Origin: Verrucomicrobiia bacterium | Lineage (GTDB): Bacteria > Verrucomicrobiota > Verrucomicrobiia > Limisphaerales > JADLHS01 | Direction: 5' to 3' | Assembly: GCA_011525685.1 (NCBI GenBank) | Contig: WYBW01000080.1 | Location: forward strand, 1-64,000 | DNA: 64,000 bases | Part shown: piece by piece, positions 28,201 to 34,790 of the stretch | Layout of the letters: each line of letters begins with the position of its first letter | Numbering within the stretch: position 1 is the first letter of the stretch | Notes under the pieces: model-generated | Told to the model about the DNA's origin: nothing | What the model saw: only the letters and a program-made list of their open reading frames with translations | The model's database searches: none | Program-made: the position numbers and the translations under genes

Positions 28201-30099
28201 TTGCGTCTCGGTGAACGAGACAAACCCGCCCGCCGGAATCACCGTTGGCGTCGGGATCGTGAACTTGTTCGTGTCCGGCCGGTCGCTCAAGGTGCAACCG
28301 GAGACATCCACCGCCACGCTGCTGTAATTGTACAGCTCGATGAAATCCAACTGGGGCAGATCGGTGTGCGCGAGGAACTCGTTGATGACAACGCTGCGGT
28401 GCGGGTCCGCGGTGGCCGTCTCGGCCCGGCCCGGTGAACCGCCCACCAGATCGCTCGCGGCCCAGGCGCGCACGTCGCCCTCGCCGTAGGAGGGCCGGGC
28501 CAGCACCAGCGAATGTCCCGCGCCGTCCGCCGCCAACGGCCAGGGCGGCGCATCCGAGTACTCGACCTCCAACAGCACGGCGTTGAGCGAATTGCGCAGC
28601 CGGACGACCCCGGAGCTGTTGGGCAGGTTGTTGGTGAACGGCCCGGTCACGTTGCTGATGCCATACACGGTTTGCACGTCCGCCGGGACCGCCGCCACCA
28701 CCAGATAACTTCGCGCGGCCAGCGTCGTGCCGGGCGGGAAGGTGTAATCCACCGAACCGGACAACCGATACCCGGCCAGGTTCTGCGGCTCGGCCTCGGA
28801 GTTGAAGATTTCGACGAACTCGAGATTGCGACCGTCGGTCCGGTTCGTGGGATGATACATGATCTCGGTGATCGCCAGGCCTGTGCGACGGCTCGAAGGC
28901 CCGACGGGTTCCGTCGTACCCTTCACGAAGTTCATGTTCACCGGCGTAAACACCAGCGAAAACGTGCGCTGGCTGTTGGGCAGAATGGTGTTCGGGGTGG
29001 TGGCGCGGTCGCGGACGTTGTTCACGGTCAGCGTGTAAGTCGGCCCCACCGCCAGGGCCGAGGTGGTGAGCACGATGGTCCGGTCGTCGCCGCCAAAGCG
29101 GGCGGCGCTGACGCTCGCGCCCTGATTGAGCGCGTAATTGGCCGCGTTGGTCGCGGTCGCCGCCTCCACCGGTTCGGAATACAGCACCGTCACCCGGGTG
29201 TTGTCGCCGAGGTTGACCACCGAAACGATTGTGGGCCGATTGGTGTCCGACAGCACCGTCAGCGTGGCGGCAGCGCTGTTCGTCCAGCCAAACGCGTTGG
29301 TGATGCCGCAGGAAAACGTGCTGCCGTGGTCACTCAACGCCACCGGCGAGAGCGCATAGGCGCTGCCGGTCGCGCCCGCGATGTTCACTCCGTTGCGCTT
29401 CCACTGAAAGGTGGCTCCCACCATGCGGGAGAGCGACACACTGAACGTTGCCGTGCCGCCCTCGACCACCGCGGTATTGGTCGGCTGACTGATGATCTGC
29501 GGCGGCCCCAAGCCGTAAGGCACACAGCGGGACGCGGGGATCGGCTCTTCAATCGTGCCGCTGGGCAACCGCCAGCGCACGGCCAGATTGTCGCCGCCTC
29601 CGCCTTCTTTCATCAAGGCTTCGATGTAATAGCGCTGCCCGCCCGTGAGAGGTATGAGCGCCGATTGCTGGTTGGCCTCCCATCCCCACTGCCGCGGCGG
29701 GGTCCAACCGGTAACCCACGCGATCAGTTGCCGCTGGGCGGGGCTGTCGGTGGTGCTGAGAAAGAGTTGCCCGCCGTCGTCGGTGGCGATCCAGAACTGG
29801 TAATTCCCGGTCGTCGGCGCGGTGATCAACGCCCGCATCCGCTGGCCATAGCCTTCATAGACGTCCGTCGGCGACTCGAAGACATCCGTCACCACATTCT
29901 CGAAGGACGGTGAATTGGGAAAAGCGGGATTGTTGGTCAGATCCGCCACGGCAACGCCACCGCCGATGTTCAACCAGACTTCGCGCAAGATGCCGTTGGT
30001 GGATTGGGCGGTCGCGTTCCACGCGAGCAACCAGCAGGAAGTTGCCAATGTCAGCGTGAGAACCACGCTCCGAAGGTTAGTCTTAGATAATTCAATCAT
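22234..30099 (-). CDS. Giant secreted lamin-tail / CotH-kinase protein with PA14 and Ig modules
   Basis: A 2621-aa exported protein. Order: signal peptide (1-32); PA14-like (35-195); Ig-like (200-285); Big5-like (290-385); lamin-tail domains at about 405-520, 570-690 and 700-850; carbohydrate-binding-like beta domain (910-1000); CotH kinase-like domain (about 1140-1510) with GRYRGSPF, NRGKNQF and LLWDLDFSLGG; further lamin-tail domains near 1610-1720, 1955-2060 and 2090-2210; three tandem cadherin/Ig-like repeats (about 2270-2540); and a C-terminal module ending SFYRVRLAP. CotH is a protein kinase family in spores; here the substrate is unknown. It is divergent from the PA14 protein at 30961. 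Confidence 0.92.
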   Translation of the reverse strand: MIELSKTNLRSVVLTLTLATSCWLLAWNATAQSTNGILREVWLNIGGGVAVADLTNNPAFPNSPSFENVVTDVFESPTDVYEGYGQRMRALITAPTTGNYQFWIATDDGGQLFLSTTDSPAQRQLIAWVTGWTPPRQWGWEANQQSALIPLTGGQRYYIEALMKEGGGGDNLAVRWRLPSGTIEEPIPASRCVPYGLGPPQIISQPTNTAVVEGGTATFSVSLSRMVGATFQWKRNGVNIAGATGSAYALSPVALSDHGSTFSCGITNAFGWTNSAAATLTVLSDTNRPTIVSVVNLGDNTRVTVLYSEPVEAATATNAANYALNQGASVSAARFGGDDRTIVLTTSALAVGPTYTLTVNNVRDRATTPNTILPNSQRTFSLVFTPVNMNFVKGTTEPVGPSSRRTGLAITEIMYHPTNRTDGRNLEFVEIFNSEAEPQNLAGYRLSGSVDYTFPPGTTLAARSYLVVAAVPADVQTVYGISNVTGPFTNNLPNSSGVVRLRNSLNAVLLEVEYSDAPPWPLAADGAGHSLVLARPSYGEGDVRAWAASDLVGGSPGRAETATADPHRSVVINEFLAHTDLPQLDFIELYNYSSVAVDVSGCTLSDRPDTNKFTIPTPTVIPAGGFVSFTETQLGFALSTLGEEIYLRTPAGTRVIDALRFGAQENGVAVGRYPDGAPGFQELATPTPAAANAKHLTANRSVVINEIMFSPMSDNDLDEYVELRNLSGAPVNVSGWRLTDGINFTFPTNTTIAAGGYLVVARNANRLLTNYPTLNSANCVGNFSGNLANSGERIALSKLDFTLTTNNNVVITNAIYVDVDEVRYRDGGRWGRWADRGGSSLELRDPRSDNRLAPNWADSDETSKAGWTLVEHTGVLDHGNGASDELHIMLLGGGECLIDNVEVFQAGGPNRVSNGTFESGLAGWVIQGNHVASGWNTNEGFASSRSLHLRASAGGDNGANRVKIKLTSGFSSGQTVTLRARARWLAGHTNLLLRLKGNYLEAVGVISPPPNGGTPGAVNSRNVANAGPAIHSVTHSPVLPAAGQVVTVVAQVHDPDGLANLQVLYRLDPSTNLNTVSMVYNGAGFYSATIPAQSSGTLVAFRIRATDAHPTIPASSQFPEDAPAREALIRFGDATPSGTFGAYRLWMTQANVAEWTAREKLSNEALDGTFVYGNFRVVYNAGGRYRGSPFIRPGYSGPTGNLCAYVWTTPKDDQLLGSDEFNLDTLEPWKDGTRQREKISFWIGEQLGVPFSYQRYVHIYVNGVKRGDVYTDSQQPNSDYIRSWFSNDDRGELFKIDDWFEFNDSVTMEFNIDARLENYTTTGGLKKQARYRWNWEKKSNRGLDDDYARLFALVDAMNTPGTDPYTEAVEALVDVEQWLRVFATRRIVADWDGYGYNRGKNQFTYKPEADRWKMLLWDLDFSLGGGSDSETSSLFNVSDPTIDRMYQHPPFRRVYLRAFYDAVNGPLLSSRSDPVMDATYAALQANGIGASSPAEIKTWIAARRSYINTQLAAVAANFEFTINGGNNFSTNQNFLTLSGTAPVQVKTIKINGVAYPVKWIGLTQWTLQYALGPGVNTLNLQAYDSYGNLIAGLSDSLAITYTGVAQLPQDHLVINEIMYNPAVPGAEFIEIHNRSTNNAFDLSNYRLNGASFSFPEGTIIAPNGYVLAVENYATFLSTYGAGLPVGGVYSGSLDKGGETLKLIRPGSSPELDLVIDEVTYDDDAPWPAVADGFGPSLQLIESAQDNNRVANWAAVNGSGGSSGTLAGITDVWKYEQSGTDLGTNWRQSGYNDAAWPSGAALLYVETSDLPAPKNTPLTYTSPQQATFYFRKAFNFSGNPATTSLSAQMVIDDGAVVYLNGVEVLRLGMPEGPITYATPANRTVDNAVYEGPFAIPTTALVQGVNVLAVEVHQVNTSSSDVVFGMTLEAVSDAGLPFTPGASNRTAQVLDPLPPLWLNEVQVQNVTGPQDRFGERDPWVEIHNSGASPVTLNGFYLTDSYTNLTRWAFPAGTTVNPGEFKLVWLDGQPAQTGAGELHGSFRLQSPTGSVALVRVAANRTSIVDYLNYNLPVADRSYGAFPDGTPAKRTRFYIATPGTANTTGYPEVTVVINEWMAGNTSTILDPLDGQYDDWFELYNPGDVPVDLSGFTLTDNLTNPTKWTIPVGFSIQPGGFLLVWADGHPYQNGQGEHLHADFSLSVNGEAIGLFAPNGSAVNTVTFGPQTNNISEGRWPDGFGDRHFMPTPTPGAPNQIPGQTNQPPTLNAVGNKSINELSLLSFLVTASDPNAGQTLTFSLEEGAPEGAAINSESGLFTWTPTEGQGPGVYGITIRVTDNGLPNLSDSETISVTVNEVNTAPVLYPIGHRTVDEETLLTFTALASDADVPPNALTFSLDEGAPPGAAIHPSSGVFTWTPTEQQGPGVYSVTIVVTDNGVPPLNAAETISITVNEVSQPNQPPQLAPVSNVALLAGRTLSVTNTATDPDVPPQTLTFQLLSAPTGMTLQPATGLLTWRPPIAQAGTTNLVVLRVADNGTPSLADTQSFSVAVLTPAAPVLVFPAVSNGNFRIVVHGDEGPDYVIERSDGAGTTSWVPLVTNLSPTLPFLWTGPATLTTTGSFYRVRLAP

Positions 30100-30229
30100 G
30101 TTGCTTGAGAATATGAACTGGCGCGCTCACAGTGACCATCCCGGTGTAGGCCGACCAGCCGGCCAACCGCTCGCGGCTTTCGCGGAGAGCTGCTTGTTCC
30201 TCTCGGACCAACTCACGGCCAAGAAACCG

Positions 30230-30362
30230 CCGGCGCGTAACGCCGGTTTTCCAACCGGCAAAACTGCCCTGTGGGGTAAAACCCGCGCCTCGCGTTCCGA
30301 GCACTCGCTGGAATACTCCACAAGGCGAGCCGACTGGATAGTCGGCGTTACGGTCAGGCGGT
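30230..30362 (-). repeat. Dispersed palindromic repeat, family C (copy 1)
   Basis: GTAACGCCGGTTTTCCAACC at the left and GACTGGATAGTCGGCGTTAC at the right are inverted ends. The copy inside the CotH gene (56213-56344) has the same plan: a GGTTGGAAA-type stem, a variable middle and a GACTGGAAGTC-type stem. Confidence 0.65.
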
Positions 30363-30556
30363 TTCTGAATGCATAACCCGACCTCCAACACTGTCCGGCA
30401 AAGTCCTTTGTTCACATCGTCCCGTTCACATTTTGTAACACCCGCGTGACAACCTACACGATTCCTGCCGCGTTGGCTCGCAAAAAGTTAGCCAAAACCG
30501 TGCCCGAAAAAAATCGAATGGCGGACCTCACTTCCATCCGTGGCGCAGGGCATGGC

Positions 30557-30678
30557 ATGGTGGAACTCGTCGCACCGCGACGAGTAGCGCCGCGTTCAGC
30601 GGAGCAAGGGCGCACATCCGTGAGCCAGTTCCGTCCGCCGGACGCGGACGGGGTGGTCGCAGCGCGATCCCCACTACC
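30557..30678 (+). repeat. Dispersed palindromic repeat, family A (copy 3)
   Basis: TGGTGGAACTCGTCGCACCG, CCGCGTTCAGCGGAGCAAGG and TCCGCCGGACGCGGACGGGG follow one another and the end is GTGGTCGCAGCGCGATCC, the same order as the copy at 206 and in reverse at 1469. Confidence 0.75.
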
Positions 30679-30680
30679 TG

Positions 30681-30722
30681 CCAGCAACTGAGATGCGATC
30701 TGGTTGCTGGGTTGCTTTTTTC
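30681..30722 (+). terminator. Terminator-like hairpin with T-run
   Basis: CCAGCAAC (30681-30688) pairs perfectly with GTTGCTGG (30703-30710); an overlapping AGCAAC/GTTGCT pairing is directly followed by seven T. It may insulate the promoter of the downstream PA14 gene from leftward or incoming transcription. Confidence 0.45.
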
Positions 30723-30735
30723 ACAAACTAATCCC

Positions 30736-30765
30736 TTGACAGCGAGGCCCTGATTTTGTTACGAA
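30736..30765 (+). promoter_or_regulatory. Candidate sigma-70-type promoter for the PA14 gene
   Basis: A perfect TTGACA at 30736-30741 is followed after 18 bases by TACGAA (30760-30765), a weak -10 box. Transcription would start about 190 bases before the chosen start ATG at 30961. Confidence 0.4.
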
Positions 30766-30960
30766 ATCCTAACATTGCGGTAACGGTGTTGTTGTCATGG
30801 GACAAAAAAGGCTGAACCTGAATTACTCGCTTGCGTGGCTCGTGGCGCAAGTTCCATGTCCAGGCCCAGCGGTCCTCCTTTGCACCCCTTTCACACACCA
30901 ACTCCTCCCGTTCAAACCAAAGCACCATGCCGGCGCGCTCGTTTCGCTGGCCACACAGCC

Positions 30961-33900
30961 ATGAAAAGAACCAAACCCATACTCCTTAGTCTCTCCTCAC
31001 TCTTCCTGGCGGTCTCCGTCGGGGCGCAGACGTTCGTCGGCGCAGATGTTGGCGCTCCTGCCTTGGCCGGTTCAGTAACCGGCACCGCTCCCGGCATCCA
31101 AACCATCGTCGGCGGCGGTGACGACATCTGGAATCAAGCCGATAACTTCTATTACGTTTACACCTCGGTCACCGGCCAGGTCTGGGACGCCAGAGTCCGG
31201 GTCCATGACCTCCAAGGACCGGATCACTGGTCCAAATGCGAACTCATGGTTCGCGTGCCGGATGCCACCGGCATCCCGAAAGGTCCCGATCCTTTCTTTG
31301 CGGCCATGACCACCCGTGCGGCTGGCCAAAACCAGGTCGCCCCGCAGTGGCGACCCACCCGAGGCGGAGATGCCAACTGGGATGCCATGGGTCTGGCGAT
31401 CGCACCCACGTACCCTAACACTTGGATGCGCATCACCCGCATGGGCAGCATGCTCACCATGTATTACGGTACGGATGGAGTGAACTGGACCAAGTACGGC
31501 GACCTCAATACCGCGAGCACGACCTATGGCTTCGGCAATCCTTTCCCCGACCCGGTCCTCGTCGGCGTCGCCGTCACCGCGCACAACAATGGTGATCTCA
31601 CCGGTGGGGTGGCCACGATTTCCGACCTCAGCGTCACAGTGACCCCCACTGCTCCGATTTTGACGCCCGTGACGCAGGTGCAAAACGCCACCACCTACGT
31701 GGGCAGCGATGCCTTCTTCAGTTTTGTGGTGACCAACAGCGCTATCGCCAATGGCTCGGCTGCCAATTACCAGTGGTACAAGAATGGCCAGGCGATCGCC
31801 AATGCAACCGGTCGAAACTACGCGCTGTTCGCCGCACCGGAGGACAACGGGGCATTGATTCATTGCGTGGCTTCGTTGCCTGGCGCATCGGTCAACAGCG
31901 CCACCGGCACGGTCACGGTGCTGACCCCCATCGAAGTGTCCGGCTCTGTGAAGTATCAGGTTTATTCCGGTCGTTCGCGCGCCGACTTGAACACGGGTAA
32001 TTACGGTCCGGCCAGCCGCGTTTCCGCGATGTCTGCCTTTGAAGCCCCGGTGAACTGGTCCGACAACTTTGGCAGCCGTCTGAGCGGCTACTTCATCCCG
32101 CCGACCACCGGCGACTATACTTTCTTCATTTCCGCCGATGACGACGCGGACCTCTGGCTCGGCACGAATAGTAGTCCCGCCAGCGTGCGCCTGATCGCTC
32201 AACAAGAAGGCTGGGCCGGCAACCGTCAGTGGGTCACCCACGGCGGCGGCGGCAGCGCCCTCGCTTCATTCCAACGGCGTTCCGACAACTGGACGCCCGA
32301 CGGCGGTCTGAGCTATCCTTATGTCATGGGCATTCCCCTCGTCCAAGGGCAGAAGTATTTCATCATGGCCACCCATCGTGAAGGTGGCGGCGGCGACAAC
32401 CTCGGGGTTTACGCCAAACTCCATACGGCTCCCGATCCTTTGGATGGCGACCCATCCAACCTGACGGGCCCGGCGGTCAGCATGTTGACTTGGACATCCA
32501 CAACTCTCACGGTCACCGACCCCGTTGATCTTGAAGTCTTTGAAGGTTTGAACGCCGTGATGTCCGTCACCGCGACCACGGACTCCGAGTTGACCCCGCA
32601 GTACCAATGGCAGCGCAACGGCGTGGACATGGCCGGTCGCACCGCTCGAACCTTGAACCTGTCTCCGGCCAATCTGGCGGATAACGGCGCACAATTTCGC
32701 TGCATCGTTTCGATCCCGGGCACCGGTCTGAGCGTCACCAGCGCCCCGGCGACGCTGACCGTGCAGGCCTCGGTGTTCATCACCGGTATCGTCCGACAAG
32801 AAATCTGGGGTCCCAACAACAACAGCGTCACGCGCGACCAGGTCAACAACGGCACGGCCGGTGAACCCAACAGCACCGGCTTCCTGACGATGTTCGACAC
32901 TCCGGACTTCGCGGATAACTACGTCCAGAAACTCAGCACCTGGTTCGTTCCGGCGGTGAGCGGGAACTATGTCTTCCTGCTCTCCTCGGATGATGACAGC
33001 GACCTGTTCCTGAGCACCAATGACGACCCCGCCAACAAACGGCTGATTGCCCAGCAGGGCAGTTGGAACGGCAACCGGAACTGGTCCGGCGCGTCCGGCC
33101 AGCGCCGATCCGACTCCTTCTCTCCTGACGGCGGCCTCACTTATCCATTCCAGGCCGGCATCCCCCTCACGGCTGGACAACAGTATTACATCGAAGCGGT
33201 CCATCACGAAGGCGGTGGTGGTGACAACCTGGCTGTTTATGCCCTGCTCACGACCGATGCCGTTCCTTTGGACGGCACGCCGTCCAACCTGACCGGTCCG
33301 CGCGTGGGCGTGAAATTGCCGCGCCCCAGCTCCCTGAGCATCAGCACGCAACCGCAGCCCGCCACCACCCATGGCTATGATCCGGCGGTCTTCACCATCG
33401 GTGTGACCACGGATGCTCTGTATCCGCCCACTTATCAATGGCGTCGTAACGGTGCGAACATTGCCAATGCCACCGGTCAGACGTATTCATTCGTCACCGG
33501 GACGAACGACCATGGCGTCGTTATTGACTGCGTGGTCAGTCTCTCGCAGTATGGTTCGGTCACAAGTTCACCCGCCGCGGTTACTGTTCTCGGGGATGCC
33601 GTTTTCCAGGCAGGCACCCTGAAAGAGGAGTACTTCGCGGGCGTGAACTTCCAGAACCTCCTCGATGGCAATGTGGGTTTCCCCACCCAGGTAGATACCT
33701 GGACGATCCTCCAGTCGCGCACGAACATCGCGGATAATTTTGCCCGCCGCGTGAGCGGGTTCTTCATACCGGCGGTGTCGGGCGATTACGTGATCTTCAC
33801 GAGCTCGGATGACCAGAGCAACTTCTACATCAGCACCGACCATCAGCCCCACACCAAACGATTGGTGGCACAACAACCCAATTGGAATGCCGCCAATTTG

Positions 33901-34347
33901 TGGGTGACCGGGGATTTCGCCAACCAGCGCCGGTCTGACCAATGGTCACCGGATGGCGGTACGACCGTTCCGTATGGAACTGGAATCCCGCTGGTCGCGG
34001 GCAACCGGTACTACATCGAGGTGTTGTTCCGTGAAGGCAGCGGTGGCGATAATCTGGCCTGCACGTTCAAGCTGTTCACCGATCTCGATCCGGTGGATGG
34101 CGACGCCTCGCTGTTCACGGGCGGCGTGATTGGTCACATGGCAGCCCCGGCGCCGTCCGTACGGCCTGAGTTGTCCATCCGGGTGGTCGGAGGTAACGTC
34201 GAGGTCTCCTGGTCGCCCGCAGGCGGTCAGTTGCAATCGAAACCGGCGTTGGATGCGGCCAGTTGGTCGCCGGCAGGCTCGGCCAATCCGACCATCCTGC
34301 CCATCTCCGCCGCCGCTCAGATGTATTTCCGGGTGGTCGTGCCATAA
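30961..34347 (+). CDS. Secreted protein with three tandem Ig-PA14 modules
   Basis: A 1128-aa exported protein. Order: signal peptide (1-22); a concanavalin/DUF1349-like domain (about 23-228) with GAPALAGSVTG and WMRITRMGSMLTMYY; then three repeats of Ig-like plus PA14-like domain, Ig at about 235-322, 515-602 and 795-877, PA14 at 325-490, 605-770 and 882-1045; and a C-terminal module (1060-1128) ending MYFRVVVP. Each Ig unit has YQWxxNGxxI and each PA14 unit a GGDNL near its end. Such proteins likely bind glycans at the cell surface; no catalytic site is seen. ATG 30961 starts the signal peptide. Confidence 0.9.
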   Translation: MKRTKPILLSLSSLFLAVSVGAQTFVGADVGAPALAGSVTGTAPGIQTIVGGGDDIWNQADNFYYVYTSVTGQVWDARVRVHDLQGPDHWSKCELMVRVPDATGIPKGPDPFFAAMTTRAAGQNQVAPQWRPTRGGDANWDAMGLAIAPTYPNTWMRITRMGSMLTMYYGTDGVNWTKYGDLNTASTTYGFGNPFPDPVLVGVAVTAHNNGDLTGGVATISDLSVTVTPTAPILTPVTQVQNATTYVGSDAFFSFVVTNSAIANGSAANYQWYKNGQAIANATGRNYALFAAPEDNGALIHCVASLPGASVNSATGTVTVLTPIEVSGSVKYQVYSGRSRADLNTGNYGPASRVSAMSAFEAPVNWSDNFGSRLSGYFIPPTTGDYTFFISADDDADLWLGTNSSPASVRLIAQQEGWAGNRQWVTHGGGGSALASFQRRSDNWTPDGGLSYPYVMGIPLVQGQKYFIMATHREGGGGDNLGVYAKLHTAPDPLDGDPSNLTGPAVSMLTWTSTTLTVTDPVDLEVFEGLNAVMSVTATTDSELTPQYQWQRNGVDMAGRTARTLNLSPANLADNGAQFRCIVSIPGTGLSVTSAPATLTVQASVFITGIVRQEIWGPNNNSVTRDQVNNGTAGEPNSTGFLTMFDTPDFADNYVQKLSTWFVPAVSGNYVFLLSSDDDSDLFLSTNDDPANKRLIAQQGSWNGNRNWSGASGQRRSDSFSPDGGLTYPFQAGIPLTAGQQYYIEAVHHEGGGGDNLAVYALLTTDAVPLDGTPSNLTGPRVGVKLPRPSSLSISTQPQPATTHGYDPAVFTIGVTTDALYPPTYQWRRNGANIANATGQTYSFVTGTNDHGVVIDCVVSLSQYGSVTSSPAAVTVLGDAVFQAGTLKEEYFAGVNFQNLLDGNVGFPTQVDTWTILQSRTNIADNFARRVSGFFIPAVSGDYVIFTSSDDQSNFYISTDHQPHTKRLVAQQPNWNAANLWVTGDFANQRRSDQWSPDGGTTVPYGTGIPLVAGNRYYIEVLFREGSGGDNLACTFKLFTDLDPVDGDASLFTGGVIGHMAAPAPSVRPELSIRVVGGNVEVSWSPAGGQLQSKPALDAASWSPAGSANPTILPISAAAQMYFRVVVP

Positions 34348-34381
34348 CCGGAAGGCGGCTTGAGCCGCCGTCAGATCCAAA

Positions 34382-34425
34382 GCGCGGGGCCGCGCCCGTC
34401 ACGGGCCGGCCCCGCGCCGCTTTTT
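34382..34425 (+). terminator. Rho-independent terminator of the PA14 gene
   Basis: GCGCGGGGCCG (34382-34392) pairs exactly with CGGCCCCGCGC (34407-34417); five T (34421-34425) follow after CGC. It lies 35 bases after the stop of the PA14 gene. Confidence 0.85.
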
Positions 34426-34482
34426 CGACGCTTGCGTCCGAGACCAGAATTCGGTTCTTCTTTGTTTACGAAGGGAGCGAAA

Positions 34483-34545
34483 AGCCAAATCCGAAGTCAG
34501 AGACCTGAAACCCGAAAGAAGTCCGAACTCCGAATCCCGAAGCAG
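34483..34545 (-). repeat. Low-complexity tract, family F (copy 2)
   Basis: Runs such as CCGAAGTCAGAGACC and GAACTCCGAATCCCGAAG are, on the minus strand, the same TTCGG-type quasi-tandem sequence as at 4475-4531. Confidence 0.5.
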
Positions 34546-34618
34546 CGCGGGGCTGACCGCAGGCGACAGGTCGAATAAATGGAGGTTGAACAGACCAGGG
34601 TTCATGCCGGGATACTTT

Positions 34619-34690
34619 GGTCTGCGGCAACCCTCTGCCGCTTTGGAGGGTGGGCCGGCGGGCGAGAGCGGCAGAGGGCTGCCGCAGACC
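34619..34690. repeat. Inverted repeat with 24-bp arms
   Basis: GGTCTGCGGCAACCCTCTGC begins the left arm (34619-34642) and the right arm (34667-34690) is its reverse complement with one mismatch. The 24-base loop is G-rich. No other copy was seen in the window. Confidence 0.8.
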
Positions 34691-34790
34691 AAAACCTGGC
34701 GGATTCCCGAGCGGTTCGTGGAGAAAGCAATTCGCCGCGTTCATCTGGATTGATCCGCAGGTTGCCGGTTCAAACAACGAGCCGTCGCGG

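Larger units (their letters stand above)
30100..30960. other. Divergent 861-base intergenic region between two large secreted-protein genes
   Basis: Contains a family-C repeat (30230-30362), a family-A repeat (30557-30678), a terminator-like hairpin (30681-30722) and a candidate promoter (30736-30765). The segment 30363-30556 shows nothing else. No open frame here looks like protein. Confidence 0.55.
34348..34790. other. 443-base intergenic region with terminator, repeats and a large palindrome
   Basis: Contains the terminator (34382-34425), the low-complexity tract (34483-34545) and a 24-bp-arm inverted repeat (34619-34690). No protein-like frame is seen. Confidence 0.55.

Noticed and set aside
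23719-29913. Long open frames on the plus strand (up to 1088 codons) opposite the 2621-aa gene
   Set aside because: They have Arg/Gly/Val/His-rich, low-complexity translations with no domain, signal or Shine-Dalgarno, and arise from high GC in third codon positions of the real gene.
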